From assembly GCF_000170915.1 (NCBI RefSeq), contig NZ_ABCT01000008.1, positions 62,001 through 126,000 of the forward strand: 64,000 bases of DNA, written 5' to 3'. The notes beneath the pieces were generated by a model. It saw only the letters and a list, made by a program, of their open reading frames with translations. It did not search any database and had not been told where the DNA came from. This DNA is from Limnobacter sp. MED105. GTDB lineage: Bacteria; Pseudomonadota; Gammaproteobacteria; Burkholderiales; Burkholderiaceae_B. The translations under genes and the position numbers were made by a program. Of the stretch, positions 7,256 through 15,607 are shown piece after piece; within the stretch, counting starts at the first letter, position 1, and the number at the start of each line of letters is the position of its first letter.

Positions 7256-8423
7256 TACTTATCCCCATTAGGTACCTGATTTCATCAAACTTTTCGGCAC
7301 CAAGGACTTCGAGGTTTATATCCTTGGTGTCTATTCCCGTGGTGTCTCCATGGCCAATGACGAAAAAATCGTCAGCTTTGACTTTGTGAGTGAGCTTCTT
7401 GTAATCCTCCCAGCGAATAAGCCTTAGTACGAATTCCTTTTTGTCTTTTTGGACCATCGGCTCGCGGAAGAAGTGGGTCTCAGCAAATGTCTTTACTGGT
7501 CGCCCCAGATTCGGCACGACATCCTTTTCAACTAGTCGCTCCGCGATTTCATCAAATTTATTTTGTGGAATATCTAGCGCAAATAGTGGGGTGTGAGTAT
7601 GCGCTAATTTGAAATTGTATTTATCGATGAATGATTTGATGAAGATGACGATTTGTTCATCAAACTGTTCCAAAAATGTTGGGAATATGACAAGGTGACG
7701 GAGTCGTGCATTCGCATTCAAATTTACTTTAAGCTGTTGGCGTCGTATTTCTAAGATCTTCTGTCGTGTTTTTAATGCAAGCGTCCATTGAGATACCGCG
7801 GTAGTTCTGATCCGTCTTAGAGTTTCCAAAAAATCTTTCTTCGTAATTTTTCTAAGCTTCACATCATGTTTGATGCTTAGATCAGCAATCATTTGAATGG
7901 CATTAGGGTAAAAAAGTATTTCTACCTCCCCTTTATTGAAACCAAAAGCTTCAAGGCTAACGATATTTTTGGTCATTAAGTCATCGTATTTTGGTGTTAC
8001 GGAAATGGTGAAAGCCTTAAGAAAGCCATCGACATCGACTCCAGCAACATCGGCTATCAAATTTTTTAAGTCCTTACTTTTGGATTTGAGCGCATTGTTG
8101 AGTTCCAACGCAGTTATGGTTATCTGAGGGTTTTCGGGAAAGTGCGCGAATAGGTGATAACTTATCTTCGCGTCTGGATTAGACTTAAAGTGCTTCATCA
8201 TCTGAAGCAGTGGTTTGTAAAGAATGCTTGGGGTGTAATTATCGCGTGTCTCATGGTACTTGCACTGAATTGCCTTCGTTCCATCAAAGTTTTCGACTTC
8301 AATATCTTCGACAATTCCCTCTATGGTAATTATGTCATTCTCTCCTGCCAGCAATAGTTCGGAGAGCGTCTGATTAAACTGGTAAAGAAAACCTTGGATT
8401 GTGTAGTCTGCTGAACGACTCAT
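7245..8423 (-). CDS. DUF4297/Cap4-like PD-(D/E)xK nuclease partner of HerA
   Basis: 392 residues. The N-terminus carries the pattern of DUF4297/Cap4-type DNA endonuclease domains: YTIQGFLYQFNQTLSELL, then ITIEGIVEDIEV (acidic residues near 35-42), then KAIQCKYHE (Q53-x-K55). This reads as a PD-(D/E)xK active site in which the last acid-x-lysine element is Q-x-K. The rest (residues about 100-392) is unrecognised, helical and presumably mediates assembly with HerA. It is the first gene of a two-gene unit and overlaps herA by 11 bases. A GGAAGA box lies 6 bases before the ATG. By analogy, the HerA ring and nuclease assemble into one antiphage complex that degrades DNA. Subfamily assignment is moderate, because the C-terminal region matches nothing I know. 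Confidence 0.75.
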   Translation of the reverse strand: MSRSADYTIQGFLYQFNQTLSELLLAGENDIITIEGIVEDIEVENFDGTKAIQCKYHETRDNYTPSILYKPLLQMMKHFKSNPDAKISYHLFAHFPENPQITITALELNNALKSKSKDLKNLIADVAGVDVDGFLKAFTISVTPKYDDLMTKNIVSLEAFGFNKGEVEILFYPNAIQMIADLSIKHDVKLRKITKKDFLETLRRIRTTAVSQWTLALKTRQKILEIRRQQLKVNLNANARLRHLVIFPTFLEQFDEQIVIFIKSFIDKYNFKLAHTHTPLFALDIPQNKFDEIAERLVEKDVVPNLGRPVKTFAETHFFREPMVQKDKKEFVLRLIRWEDYKKLTHKVKADDFFVIGHGDTTGIDTKDINLEVLGAEKFDEIRYLMGISNVY

Positions 8424-8653
8424 TCTGATCTTCCAAATTTATGTAAGGTAAAACTACTTGTAGCCTGTATATCTATGTCACTTTCTGTAATAAGTTAAGT
8501 GTCAAGTTGTAGCTATTGAAGAAGGAGAATTAAGGATTGTGCTCGGATAAACTGTACAAAAAACACATGGTAAGTCGATACTCCGAACCGGGCTGTACTT
8601 ATCGAGAGCGCGATGGCCTATCTTTGCCGAGAGTAACCCCCTTAATCCCTCTA

Positions 8654-11032
8654 CTAAACCACTGTCAAAAACTCCGCCACCACAATCATTTCCTCTGCAT
8701 CCTCAGCACTCAGCACAATCGCTTCATGCTTGTCATTCGTTGATTCTGGTGTCAACACAACCACGCTATTCACTACGCCATCTTCACCAAAATGCTTTTC
8801 GCTTTTATAGCGTTTTATGGTGTATTGCCCACCCAGTTCAGGGTCTGAAATTCGGCGGTGTTGTACCACCACAATCTTTCCGTTGCGGGTGCCCTGTGGG
8901 TTGAAGTGAAACAGGCACCATGCGCCGGGTGGTATGCGTTTGTTCATGGAATCGCCCTCAACACGCGCTACAAAATATCCTTCACTTGCGCGCAGGTGGG
9001 CGGGCAGTACAACATGGTCAAACGTGTCAGCTTGTTGGTATTCGCTAAACTGCCCGGCGGCGAATTTCAAATCAAAAATTGGCACGCTGTTGGCGGCCTC
9101 TTGGCCAGCTTGCACAATCGGTAGGTCTAGCCCTTCGTATTTGTTCAACATGGGTGCCACCTCCACGTGTTCAAAACCATTCACCAGTGTTTGAAAGTGT
9201 GTGCGTGTTTCTTCGTCGGTAAAGTAAACGTAACATCCTTTCATGCCGCGGGTCATCAGGGTTTTGTAGGTGTTCTTGATCACAGCGTCGGCCATGGCCA
9301 AGTTCTTTTCCCGGTCTGTTTTCAGTCCGCCCTTAAACCCTTTGATGCTTTGGTCCATATTGCTGCGCTTGAATGCGTTAGTAAGCACTTCGCCATTGCG
9401 CACCACAAAGTCTGGGCCAACAATAACGCCCACGTAGTCCAGCTCCAACCCTTGGCAGGTGTGTATGCAACCCACTTGCTCCACGCTATTGGGCTTGATA
9501 ATCCATGTGCTGCCATCGTCGTCCAGGTTCCATTTGGCCTTGTAGTCGTGTTCAAGAAACTCGATGTCAAAAGCTTGCGGGTTCTTTTTACTTTTCCAGT
9601 CCCAACAGTAGCCAGCCACCACACGGGCTTTGTTGTTCACTTCGTTCTTCTGGCGAATTGCGTTGTGCAACGCCGTGGGCGAATCGAATATTTTGAAATC
9701 GAAATCCAACCCGTCCATATTCAAATTGGCGGTGGGTTTAATTTGTAGGTGGTGGTTTAACCAGGCAATGTAGCCGTCGCTGCCATTGCAGCGAAATTGG
9801 GATCGTAACTCTTGCTCAACCACTACCGCGCCCAGGGCCTGCGCCCATTTGCGAATTTCCGCTTTGCTGCCAATGTCTTTGAAGGTAACGCGTTGGTCTT
9901 CATCCACGAAGAAAATGCACAGCTTGCTGGCGTGGATCAATTCTTTAATTTGGTTCTCGCCCAAGTTGCCATATAGACCGCTTTTTTCATTCAAGCGGTG
10001 GGCTTCGTCCACCAGTAACACATCAAACTGGTTGGCTTGGTTGTCCACATATCCGCCCGACCCGCGGAACAAATTCGCAATGCGTGTTTTTTTGAATGTA
10101 CCTGTCAGCTTGGCTTCGAACACTGCGCGGGGCGCTGCATTTTTAGAGACGTATTGGCACACCATGCCGCGCTGTGTGAATTCGCTGAGCAGGTTGATGG
10201 CCACCACCGATTTGCCTGTACCCGGGCCACCTTCCACGATCAGCACACGCTTGCTTGAATCATTGCGGGAATGGGCCAAGTCCAACGCCATTTCATACAC
10301 CAGCTTTTGATCGTCAATCATCAAAAACTCGCGATTGCCCAGCAGCATATTGCTCAGGCTGTCAGCCAGGTTTTTGGAAGGGCGAATTTTTCCGTGCTCA
10401 ATGCGGTACATCAAGTCGTTCTGATCGCCGTACTTCACGTGCCTTTTTAAAAACTCGGAAAGCTTGCGCGCGTCTTTTGAAATGAATACGGGTGCGCGGT
10501 CGGTGTGTGCTTTGTAAAAAGGGTCGTTGATAACCTCGGCACTGTCCAAGTTGTGTAAATACGCGCAGGCACTGAGGCGCACCTGTTCGTTTTGTACCAC
10601 CTCGGAATAATCGTCGATGAGTGCGGCATACGTCCATGCTTGGTAAGAAGGGTGGGGCGTGTTGATGTTGCCCTTACCCAGCCAAGTGTTCACTACCGCA
10701 TCTTGTTGGGTGGCTTGAACGTCGCTCCATTGCTTCAATTCAATGATGACGGCGCATTCCTCTAGCTGGGCATTGCGACCCGTCAAAATAAAGTCGATGC
10801 GTTTGCCGGTGAGCGGAATGTTGTACTCGATGGATACCAGCGAGTCGCCGGGAATGTCGGCGTCGTTCAACACCTGGCGCATTTCTTTCATCGAATTGCG
10901 CCAAGAATTTACTTCTGATTCGCCTGCTCTGCGGAATAGCTTGCGCTGAAATTCACGGTGAATGGCTTCGTGAATTTGATCGTCTAACACGTCGTCGAGA
11001 AATTTCGATTTGCAGGCGGTGTAAACGATCAT
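8654..11032 (-). CDS. Nuclease-like / DUF2075 helicase / LexA-type S24 peptidase fusion
   Basis: 792 residues in three parts. (1) Residues about 60-105 hold a PD-(D/E)xK-like site: D80 in GKRIDFIL and E98-x-K100 in AVIIELKQW. (2) Residues about 245-620 are a DUF2075 (Schlafen-group, SF1-like) ATPase with Walker A GGPGTGKS (268-275), DEAH at 342-345 and a later HTCQGLELDYVGVI motif. (3) Residues about 645-792 are an S24 (LexA/UmuD-like) domain with Ser695 in VEGDSM, Lys740 in YTIKRYK, and an Ala659-Gly660 pair 35 residues before the serine, the LexA cleavage-site spacing. All self-cleavage residues look intact. A damage-triggered switch for a DNA-targeting enzyme is inferred. The gene lies alone between the HerA pair and a toxin-antitoxin pair. 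Nuclease assignment is less sure than the other two domains. Confidence 0.85.
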   Translation of the reverse strand: MIVYTACKSKFLDDVLDDQIHEAIHREFQRKLFRRAGESEVNSWRNSMKEMRQVLNDADIPGDSLVSIEYNIPLTGKRIDFILTGRNAQLEECAVIIELKQWSDVQATQQDAVVNTWLGKGNINTPHPSYQAWTYAALIDDYSEVVQNEQVRLSACAYLHNLDSAEVINDPFYKAHTDRAPVFISKDARKLSEFLKRHVKYGDQNDLMYRIEHGKIRPSKNLADSLSNMLLGNREFLMIDDQKLVYEMALDLAHSRNDSSKRVLIVEGGPGTGKSVVAINLLSEFTQRGMVCQYVSKNAAPRAVFEAKLTGTFKKTRIANLFRGSGGYVDNQANQFDVLLVDEAHRLNEKSGLYGNLGENQIKELIHASKLCIFFVDEDQRVTFKDIGSKAEIRKWAQALGAVVVEQELRSQFRCNGSDGYIAWLNHHLQIKPTANLNMDGLDFDFKIFDSPTALHNAIRQKNEVNNKARVVAGYCWDWKSKKNPQAFDIEFLEHDYKAKWNLDDDGSTWIIKPNSVEQVGCIHTCQGLELDYVGVIVGPDFVVRNGEVLTNAFKRSNMDQSIKGFKGGLKTDREKNLAMADAVIKNTYKTLMTRGMKGCYVYFTDEETRTHFQTLVNGFEHVEVAPMLNKYEGLDLPIVQAGQEAANSVPIFDLKFAAGQFSEYQQADTFDHVVLPAHLRASEGYFVARVEGDSMNKRIPPGAWCLFHFNPQGTRNGKIVVVQHRRISDPELGGQYTIKRYKSEKHFGEDGVVNSVVVLTPESTNDKHEAIVLSAEDAEEMIVVAEFLTVV

Positions 11033-11236
11033 TGCGGGTGTGGTTTGTTCTTGTGTTTCGAATGTATCAGGAAACCTTCGTTTAATGAACTATTTCAGGT
11101 GGGGTAATTGGGGGCTACAAATGGGTGGGGAGGTTAGGCAAAGCAATAGAACTGAATGCAGGTAATTGTTACTGAAGAAGCTCGACGTTCTTGAAATGGG
11201 TGGTTGTTGGTGATTCGTAACATACGTGCAGACAGC

Positions 11237-11264
11237 TTGACGAATGTACCAAAAAAGGTACAAT
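11237..11264 (+). promoter_or_regulatory. Promoter and operator of the HigBA-like pair
   Basis: A -35 box TTGACG (11237-11242), 16-base spacer and -10 box TACAAT (11259-11264) precede the toxin gene. An inverted repeat TGTACC-N6-GGTACA (11245-11262) fills the spacer and touches the -10 box, the expected place for an autorepressing antitoxin to bind. Confidence 0.65.
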
Positions 11265-11299
11265 CAGATAAAGGTGATGTTTTCATTAAGCAATTCAAA

Positions 11300-11635
11300 T
11301 TGAATTGCGTTTTTTATCGCCAAGCATCTGGTGATGAGCCAGTTAGAGCATGGCTAAAAGCCTTGAAACCCGAGTCAGATAAGAAAATTGTTGGGGCGGA
11401 TATTCTTGCTGTTCAATGGGGTTGGCCCTTAGGGTTACCATTGGTTGATCATTTGGGTGGGGGACTATGGGAGATTCGATCAAAACTAGAGAATCGAATT
11501 GCCAGAGTTTTGTTCGCTTTGGAAAAGGGCGAAATGGTTTTACTTCACGGCTTTATTAAGAAGACTCAGAAAACACCGCAGCGTGAACTAGAAGTTGCGA
11601 AGGATAGATTAAGTAAATTAAGGGGCTCCAAATGA
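11300..11635 (+). CDS. higB: HigB/Gp49-family RelE-like toxin
   Basis: About 111 residues from a TTG at 11300. The pattern FYRQASGDEPVRAWLKAL, then LPLVDHLGGGLWEIRSKL, RIARVLFAL and MVLLHGFIKKTQKTP is characteristic of the phage Gp49/HigB branch of the RelE superfamily. These are ribosome-dependent or free mRNA interferases held in check by a downstream XRE-type antitoxin. The open frame extends up to 11204, but the promoter and operator at 11237-11264 lie within that extension, so the true start must be downstream; the exact codon is uncertain. It overlaps higA by 4 bases (ATGA), and the toxin comes first, the usual higBA order. Confidence 0.85.
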   Translation: MNCVFYRQASGDEPVRAWLKALKPESDKKIVGADILAVQWGWPLGLPLVDHLGGGLWEIRSKLENRIARVLFALEKGEMVLLHGFIKKTQKTPQRELEVAKDRLSKLRGSK

Positions 11636-11934
11636 ATAAACACGTGGGTTCGAATTTTGAAGATTTCTTGAAAGAAGATGGCATTCAAGAAGAGGCAGAA
11701 GCTTCGGCTATCAAAAAAGTGATTGCCTGCATGATCGAGCAAGAGATGATTTCAAGATCAATACCGAAAACTGAAATGGCACGCAAAATTGGAACCAGTC
11801 GAAGTCAGTTGGATCGATTGCTGGATCCCGAAAACACCTCGGTTACTTTGGCAACACTTGTCAAATCGACAGCAGCAATCGGAAAAAAAATGATCATTAC
11901 CTTTGAAGATCATCCACAAACAGTTGTTGCTTAA
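11632..11934 (+). CDS. higA: HigA-like XRE-family antitoxin
   Basis: 100 residues. A helix-turn-helix covers about residues 45-75 (PKTEMARKIGTSRSQLDRLL), followed by a short C-terminal segment (TSVTLATLVKSTAAIGKKM). This form matches antitoxins paired with Gp49-type toxins. It binds and neutralises the toxin and represses the operon, probably at the TGTACC-N6-GGTACA repeat upstream of higB. The ATG overlaps the toxin stop. The last 4 bases overlap the convergent FAD-dehydrogenase gene, marking the right-hand end of the defence island. Confidence 0.88.
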   Translation: MNKHVGSNFEDFLKEDGIQEEAEASAIKKVIACMIEQEMISRSIPKTEMARKIGTSRSQLDRLLDPENTSVTLATLVKSTAAIGKKMIITFEDHPQTVVA

Positions 11935-13553
11935 ACCCCCACCAAATTCCTCGCCACTGCTTCTGCCACTTCAATGCCATCGACACCCGCTGACAAAATG
12001 CCGCCGGCGTAGCTGGCGCCTTCACCCGCAGGGTACAGGCCTTTTGTATTCAAACTTTGGAAGTCGTCGCCGCGGGTAATTCGCAGCGGCGATGAGGTTC
12101 TGGTTTCCACACCAGTCAGCACGGCGTCGTGCATGTCGAAGCCTTTGATCTTTTTTCCGAATGCAGGCAAGGCTTCACGCATGGCGGTAATCGCATATTC
12201 GGGCAATGCGTCGGCCAGGTCAGTCATTTTGACGCCGGGTTTATACGATGGTTCTACGCTGCCCAGTTCAGTCGATGCTTTGCCCGCAATAAAATCGCCC
12301 ACCAATTGCCCGGGCGCTTCATAGTTACTGCCGCCCATCACAAACGCATTGGATTCTAGCTTGCGTTGAAAGGCGATACCTGCCAGTGGGCCACCGGGAT
12401 AGTCGGCCGGGCTAATGCCCACCACGATGCCGGCGTTGGCGTTGCGTTCGTTGCGGGAATATTGGCTCATGCCGTTGGTGACCACGCGGTTCTCTTCAGA
12501 TGTGGCCGCCACCACTGTGCCACCGGGGCACATGCAAAAGCTGTAAACGGAACGACCATTGGCTGCGTGGTGTACCAGTTTGTAATCGGCTGCGCCCAGC
12601 AGTGGGTGGCCCGCGTGTTGCCCCAAGCGGGCACGGTCGATCAAGCCTTGTGGGTGTTCTATGCGAAAGCCCACGGAGAATGGCTTGGCTTCCATGTACA
12701 CACCGCGCTCGTATAGCTTGGCAAAGGTGTCGCGTGAACTGTGGCCCAGCGCCAGCACCACATGGTCTGCGCGCAGTTCGTAAGTGCCACCGTCTTTCAG
12801 GTTCTCAATGGTCAGGCCGCGAATGTGGCCGTCTTCAATGTGAAAGTCGCATACGCGTTGTTGGAAGCGAATTTCGCCGCCCATGGCGATAATTTGTTCG
12901 CGCATGTTTTCAACCACTTTCACCAGCCGGAAGGTGCCAATGTGGGGTTTGCTGACCAGCAAGATTTCTTCAGGTGCGCCGGCCTTTACAAACTCGGTCA
13001 TCACTTTTCGACCCAGAAAGCGCGGGTCTTTGATTTGGCTGTACAGTTTTCCGTCTGAAAATGTACCAGCTCCGCCTTCGCCAAATTGTACGTTCGATTC
13101 GGCATGTAGTACGCGCTTGCGCCACAGGCCCCAGGTGTCTTTGGTCCGTTCGCGTACCTGCTTGCCACGCTCAATCACAATGGGTTTGAAGCCCATTTGC
13201 GCCAGCATCATGGCTGCGAAAATACCGCAGGGGCCGAAGCCGATTACCACAGGGCGAATTGCAGGGGCTTCATTCAATTTCACCGGCAACTGGTAAACCA
13301 TGTCGGGCGCAGGTCGAATGTGCGAGTTGGTGGTGAATTTCGACAACAACTGCGCTTCAAGGCGATCGCTGCGAAGTTCGACATCAACGATGTAAACCAG
13401 CAACAATTTTTGTTTGCGTGCGTCGTAGCTGCGTTTGTAGATGCTGAAGCTTTTGACGTCTTCGGCTGTAATTTTCAGCGTGCTGTGAATAAGCTCGGAA
13501 AGAGCATGTTCAGAGTGGTCGAGTGGAAGCTTCAGCTCGGACAGGCGGATCAT
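11931..13553 (-). CDS. FAD-dependent dehydrogenase (COG2509 type)
   Basis: 540 residues from the ATG at 13553. Residues 1-95 form the N-terminal domain seen in this uncharacterised family. A dinucleotide-binding motif VVIGFGPCGIFAA lies at about 103-115, followed by VIERGKQVRERTKDT and the family signature FGEGGAGTFSDGKLY. The C-terminus has LYPAGEGASYAGGI, the second FAD contact. The physiological substrate of this family is not established. A TTG 36 bases upstream extends the frame, but the ATG with AAGG about 11 bases before it matches family length better. Its stop overlaps higA on the other strand by 4 bases. Confidence 0.85.
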   Translation of the reverse strand: MIRLSELKLPLDHSEHALSELIHSTLKITAEDVKSFSIYKRSYDARKQKLLLVYIVDVELRSDRLEAQLLSKFTTNSHIRPAPDMVYQLPVKLNEAPAIRPVVIGFGPCGIFAAMMLAQMGFKPIVIERGKQVRERTKDTWGLWRKRVLHAESNVQFGEGGAGTFSDGKLYSQIKDPRFLGRKVMTEFVKAGAPEEILLVSKPHIGTFRLVKVVENMREQIIAMGGEIRFQQRVCDFHIEDGHIRGLTIENLKDGGTYELRADHVVLALGHSSRDTFAKLYERGVYMEAKPFSVGFRIEHPQGLIDRARLGQHAGHPLLGAADYKLVHHAANGRSVYSFCMCPGGTVVAATSEENRVVTNGMSQYSRNERNANAGIVVGISPADYPGGPLAGIAFQRKLESNAFVMGGSNYEAPGQLVGDFIAGKASTELGSVEPSYKPGVKMTDLADALPEYAITAMREALPAFGKKIKGFDMHDAVLTGVETRTSSPLRITRGDDFQSLNTKGLYPAGEGASYAGGILSAGVDGIEVAEAVARNLVGV

Positions 13554-13624
13554 GGCAGGTGTACCTTGTGGATCTGTTTTTCGGATCAAGGCCGTATTTT
13601 ATGCTTTTGCCCGCCAAAGTGCAC

Positions 13625-13909
13625 TTATTCTTCTCGACTGTTGCTGCTGGCTATCAAGGTTGCACCACACCCAATTTTGTGACCGTGCAGTGCCACTGCC
13701 ATGTAGTTGTCGGTGAACGCACCAAGGCCTTCAATAATCGGGAATACGTGGGGCTTGCACAAAGGGCAGGTGACCATGTCGCCAACCCTGGCGATGGGTC
13801 GGCCCTCAACTGTGGTGGTGGGGCTGCCAGAGATCACCACACCACCGTGGCTGGTGGTGTCGCCGATCAGGATTTGCGCGCGACCTTGTATGACGGGCCT
13901 TGAAGACAT
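13625..13909 (-). CDS. PAAR-domain protein (T6SS spike tip)
   Basis: 94 residues. It starts SSRPVIQGRAQILIGDTTSHGG and has the PAAR repeat pattern PTTTVEGRPIARVGDMVTCP, with Cys and His residues (CPLCKPH, ALHGHKIGCG) placed to bind the tip zinc ion. PAAR proteins cap the VgrG spike and recruit effectors. No toxin domain is fused to it and no vgrG lies nearby, so it is an orphan like the hcp at 0.5 kb. The T6SS core must be elsewhere. No cognate effector is obvious in adjacent genes. Confidence 0.88.
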   Translation of the reverse strand: MSSRPVIQGRAQILIGDTTSHGGVVISGSPTTTVEGRPIARVGDMVTCPLCKPHVFPIIEGLGAFTDNYMAVALHGHKIGCGATLIASSNSREE

Positions 13910-13944
13910 GGGTAGAAAAGTGAGTCGTGTAACTTCTTAAGTAA

Positions 13945-15516
13945 TTAATCGACGGTGGTGGTTCCTTGCGGCTTCGGCCAGGTTTGCCACATCAAGGCCA
14001 TGCGGGCTGCTATTTTCTTGCCGTGCGAGATCGCTATTTCTTCAACTGACAAGGCAGGTCTTAACGTTCGTGCCTGTATCAATGCTTGCTGCGCCAGTGG
14101 TGTATTGCCCAGTTTGTCCAATGCCGCAGCTTGCGCAACATGTGCCAAATGAAACCGTGTGTCGTGTTGTACTGCTTTTATTGCTTCTTCCAGCGCTTCT
14201 TCCGGGCGGTTTGCCCGCAGCAAGAAACAGCTCAGTATCCACAACCAAAATCCAAGTCTTCTGTCTTTGGGGCTTATACGCATGCCCAGACGCATTTGCG
14301 CAATACCGCCTTCCAGTTCATTCATCAGTACCAAGGCAGCACCGTGGGCAACCTGTGCCTGTGCATTGCTGGGGTTAAGCTGCAAGGCCGCTTTTAGTGT
14401 GATCAGGCCTTGCCGGGTTTGTCCAAGGTCGCACAGTGCGCAACCCGCATAACCCATTACCTCGGAATTGCCCCCGTCTAGTTCAATTGCAGTGTTTGCC
14501 GCTGTCAGCCCGCTGGCGAGAACGGCGTCAGAATGTGGCAACAGCCCGATGTTTCGGGACAGTGCGGTCAACAAGGCCAAATGTGCGTGGGCAAGGCCAA
14601 AGTTGCTGTCAATTTCAATGCTGTTTTCGAGTTGGTGCCGGGCATCGCGAAGACCCGCCTCGCTCCAGCCCAGTTGGGCCAAAGCGCCCGTGGCCTCATG
14701 ATAATGTGCCCATGCGTCGAGATTGTTGGGGCGCTGTCTTCGAATCTGGGCTATTTCGGCTTTGGTTAGCGCGGGTTCAAGTTCGCTGAGCAAACCCCGG
14801 GCAATTTCCTCCTGTAAATCAGCGCTGGAGGCTGGCGAGCATTCAAACCGACTGTTCCACAACACTTGGCCGGTTTGCGCCTCTGCCAGCTGAACATTCA
14901 CCCGAATGATTTCGTCCACTCGACGAATGCTGCCCAGTACAACGAATTGCACCTGAAGCTGTTCAGCAATTTCAGGTAGTGCAACGCTGCTGTGGTCGAA
15001 TATTTGCGTGGAGGCTTGTGAAATTACCAGAAAACCGGGTACCCGAGCCAGCAGTGCAATGACGTCTTCAAGCAAACCCTCAGCCAGAAACCGCAGGTCG
15101 GTTTGTTCTCCCAGTACCTTGAAAGGCAGCACCGCGATGGTGGAATGTTTTTGCACTGTGGGTTTCGAGGACACTTCTGTTCGGCGAACTGGCAAACTGA
15201 ATTGGTAGCCGCGCCCTGTGACTGTTGAAATCGCCTGACTACCCAGGAGCTTGCGCAAAGCAGAGGTTTGCACGGTTAAATTGTTTTCTTCCACGACCAT
15301 GCCGGGCCACACCGTTTGCAGCAATTCGTCTTTGCTTAGAACACGTGTGTGGTTGGTGACCAAGCACATTAAAAAGTCAAAGGTGCGCGAACCCAAATTG
15401 ACCGCTTCGCCTTCGCGCAGCAAAAGTCTTTCATTTGCGCGCAATTCAAAGTGATCGAAAAAATAGGAAGAATCCAAGCGCGCAACCGAAGGTGAGGTGT
15501 TAGCAAAATATAGCAA
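13945..15516 (-). CDS. CadC-like transcriptional regulator with TolB-like and TPR regions
   Basis: 523 residues. An OmpR/CadC winged helix covers about 20-110 (NLGSRTFDFLMCLVTNHTRV, LSKDELLQTVWPG, VTGRGYQFSLPV). A TolB-like N-terminal domain follows (about 128-245: IAVLPFKVLGEQTDLRFLAE, FVVLGSIRRVDEIIRVNVQL). Tetratricopeptide-like helices fill about 265-490 (DLGQTRQGLITLKAALQLNP). There is no transmembrane segment, unlike classic CadC, so it is a soluble sensor-regulator; the signal is unknown. The start is TTG at 15516 and is uncertain, since no ATG lies in frame nearby. It is divergent from the OsmC gene, 91 bases away, a possible target. Confidence 0.8.
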   Translation of the reverse strand: MLYFANTSPSVARLDSSYFFDHFELRANERLLLREGEAVNLGSRTFDFLMCLVTNHTRVLSKDELLQTVWPGMVVEENNLTVQTSALRKLLGSQAISTVTGRGYQFSLPVRRTEVSSKPTVQKHSTIAVLPFKVLGEQTDLRFLAEGLLEDVIALLARVPGFLVISQASTQIFDHSSVALPEIAEQLQVQFVVLGSIRRVDEIIRVNVQLAEAQTGQVLWNSRFECSPASSADLQEEIARGLLSELEPALTKAEIAQIRRQRPNNLDAWAHYHEATGALAQLGWSEAGLRDARHQLENSIEIDSNFGLAHAHLALLTALSRNIGLLPHSDAVLASGLTAANTAIELDGGNSEVMGYAGCALCDLGQTRQGLITLKAALQLNPSNAQAQVAHGAALVLMNELEGGIAQMRLGMRISPKDRRLGFWLWILSCFLLRANRPEEALEEAIKAVQHDTRFHLAHVAQAAALDKLGNTPLAQQALIQARTLRPALSVEEIAISHGKKIAARMALMWQTWPKPQGTTTVD

Positions 15517-15607
15517 ACATTTAGGAATTCTTAAGGACTAAACACAGCGTGTCCGTGCACAGTGAATTCATTGAGCAGTTGGCTGCTCAAAACCACTGGA
15601 GACTACT

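Noticed and set aside
8424-8653. A 68-codon frame (from 8537) between the nuclease and DUF2075 genes
   Set aside because: It runs into the antisense of the DUF2075 gene and has no family or clear ribosome binding site.
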